The notes beneath the pieces were generated by a model. That model was not told the DNA's origin. It made no database searches and was given only the letters and a program-made list of their open reading frames with translations. The position numbers and the translations under genes were made by a program. A DNA stretch of 64,000 bases, taken from NCBI RefSeq assembly GCF_015841355.1, contig NZ_CP064908.1, positions 2,170,001-2,234,000 on the forward strand, in the 5' to 3' direction. The number at the start of each line of letters is the position of its first letter. The first letter of the stretch is position 1. Shown piece by piece: positions 62,758 through 64,000 of the stretch. This stretch comes from Synechococcus sp. CBW1107 (GTDB lineage Bacteria; Cyanobacteriota; Cyanobacteriia; PCC-6307; Cyanobiaceae).

Positions 62758-64000
62758 TCAGCTGATGGTTGCAGCCGGCTGGGCGTTCGGATCTGCATCG
62801 GTGAGCTCCAAGGGCTCTTCTGGCTCTGGGATCTTGGCCATGGTGGCCTCAGAGAAGAAGCGGCGACGCTCCAGCTGCCATTCCTCCTGCTGCTCCAGCA
62901 GCTGGCTGCCCACCAGGCGCACGATCGCTGGATCATTGGGGAAGATGCCGACCACGTTGGTGCGGCGTTTGATCTCCTTGTTGAGGCGCTCGAGCGGGTT
63001 GGTGCTCCAGACCTTGCGCCAGTGCTCCTGGGGGAAGTGCAGGAAGGCCAGCACGTCGTCCCGGGCGGCTTCCATCACGGGCACGGCGCCGGGGAACTGC
63101 TTGCGCAGCATCTCGGTGACCCGCTGCCAGTGGGCGCGCACCTGATCTGGAGCCTGGATCACGAACACCGCTTTCATGGCAGCGGCCACCATGTCCTGGC
63201 CGGCCTTGGGCACATGGCTCAGCAGGTTGCGCAGGAAGTGCACCCGGCACCTCTGCCAGCTACTGCCCTGGAACATCCGCTTGATCGCTGCCGTCAGGCC
63301 CAGGTGGGCATCCGAGATCACCAGGCGGGTGCCGTCGAGGCCACGCTCCTTGAGTGAGCCCAGGAACTGACGCCAGAAGCCCTCCGCCTCGCTGTCGCCC
63401 ACGGCAATGCCGAGAACTTCGCGGTAGCCGAGGGCATTGATGCCGATCGCCACCACCACCGCCCGCGACACCACCTGCATATTTCGGCCCAGGCGGCCGT
63501 GGAGGTAGGTGGCGTCGAGGTAGACGTAGGGAAAGCGGGCATGGTCAAGCGGCCGGCCCAGAAAGGCTTTCACCTGCTCATCGAGCCCCTGGCAGATGCG
63601 GCTCACCTCCGATTTGGAGATGCCGCTGGCCCCGCCCAGCGCCTCCACCAGGGCGTCGACCTTGCGGGTGGAGATCCCGCCGGTGTAGGCCTCCATCACC
63701 ACGGCGTAGAGCGCCTTGTCCACCCGGCGGCGTGGCTCCAGCCAGCTGGGAAAGAAGCTGCCCTGCCGCAACCTGGGAATGGCCAGGCTGAGGTCGCCCA
63801 CCTGGGTGGTGAGCAGCCGCTCCCGGTAGCCGTTGCGATGGGTGGAGCGCTGATCGGGGCAGCGCTCATGGAGTTGAGCGCCCGTGAGGGCAGAAACCTC
63901 GGCTTCCAGCAGGTCCTGGAAACCCCGGCGCACGATCTCTGGGATCAGGGCGCCAGCGGTGGTGCCCTCCATGAGCTGGCTCAGCTCGGAGGCGCCACTA
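62758..64000 (-). CDS. IS256-family transposase, copy 3 (start outside window)
   Basis: Same protein as the complete copy, lacking only the first few codons at the window edge; all three catalytic acidic residues are present and no stop interrupts it. Reads toward the response regulator. Confidence 0.92.
   Translation of the reverse strand, partial: SGASELSQLMEGTTAGALIPEIVRRGFQDLLEAEVSALTGAQLHERCPDQRSTHRNGYRERLLTTQVGDLSLAIPRLRQGSFFPSWLEPRRRVDKALYAVVMEAYTGGISTRKVDALVEALGGASGISKSEVSRICQGLDEQVKAFLGRPLDHARFPYVYLDATYLHGRLGRNMQVVSRAVVVAIGINALGYREVLGIAVGDSEAEGFWRQFLGSLKERGLDGTRLVISDAHLGLTAAIKRMFQGSSWQRCRVHFLRNLLSHVPKAGQDMVAAAMKAVFVIQAPDQVRAHWQRVTEMLRKQFPGAVPVMEAARDDVLAFLHFPQEHWRKVWSTNPLERLNKEIKRRTNVVGIFPNDPAIVRLVGSQLLEQQEEWQLERRRFFSEATMAKIPEPEEPLELTDADPNAQPAATIS

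Larger units (their letters stand above)
62565..64000 (-). mobile_element. IS256-family element C, copy 3 (cut by window edge)
   Basis: Inverted copy, identical to 58820 back to 57385 over its visible length. Its 3' (transposase-distal) end at 62565 faces the response regulator. The expected 9-bp duplication on this side would be 62556-62564 (ACTTCTTTT). The other end is outside the window. Confidence 0.93.

Overview
The window looks like chromosomal DNA of a high-GC unicellular cyanobacterium of the Cyanobium/freshwater Synechococcus type. The basis is gene content: a pipY-sepF-proC string, cyanobacteria-restricted families (DUF3086, DUF3119, a Coq4-like protein), a five-subunit NAD(P)-linked bidirectional [NiFe]-hydrogenase, short overlapping operons and strong GC bias. 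Species was inferred by eye, without a database search.

Layout. 1-1432: right part of an IS256-type element. 1456-8096: pipY, sepF and proC (+), then a tightly overlapping minus-strand operon (MFS transporter, MlaE-type permease, DUF3119, DUF3086, plsY) and tRNA-Gly(TCC). 8104-12893: glgX (-), a degenerate metallo-beta-lactamase-fold protein, HU, gluQ, a CxxCxG mini-protein and a 38-residue membrane protein. 12947-29809: a fermentative hydrogen supercluster on the minus strand, in transcription order hoxE-F-U-Y, hoxH-W, hypA-B-F-C, nifJ (pyruvate:ferredoxin oxidoreductase), a dihydroorotate-dehydrogenase-like gene, hypD and hypE. A Coq4-family gene lies on the opposite strand between hoxY and hoxH. 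Pyruvate oxidation by NifJ would supply reduced ferredoxin and HoxEFU would handle NAD(P)H, so electron supply, enzyme and maturation factors are encoded together.

29877-44102: mostly housekeeping genes (desaturase, cupin, tRNA-Arg(TCT), an acidic HTH protein, rsmI, cysQ, a pilin-like protein, pnp, rpsN, nth, an S2P protease, an orphan substrate-binding protein, serS, nfu, lepA). 44112-45730: a toxin-antitoxin patch with a decayed vapC, two VapB-type antitoxins lacking partners, and an intact HEPN/MNT pair.

45927-62552: a type IV pilin and signalling region. Two minor-pilin operons with the same gene order (PilX-, PilV-, FimT/GspH- and PilW-like) face each other tail to tail. The left one is GC-rich and the right one is clearly more AT-rich. 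A major-pilin-like pilA, a membrane protein, a histidine kinase and a convergent OmpR-type regulator follow. Between the right pilin operon and pilA sits a 6.2-kb nest of insertion sequences. An IS5-family element (TSD TTAG) was hit by an IS256-family element (8-bp TSD), which was hit by a second copy of itself (8-bp TSD). A different IS256-family element (9-bp TSD) landed near the other end of the IS5 element. Removing the inserts in silico restores both broken transposase frames exactly.

Three copies of the last element occur: left edge, centre and right edge (inverted). Each carries a promoter-like TTGCCA-17-CATAAT reading outward past its end. Two copies sit 23 bp and 12 bp in front of pipY and the response regulator, both in the direction of that promoter.
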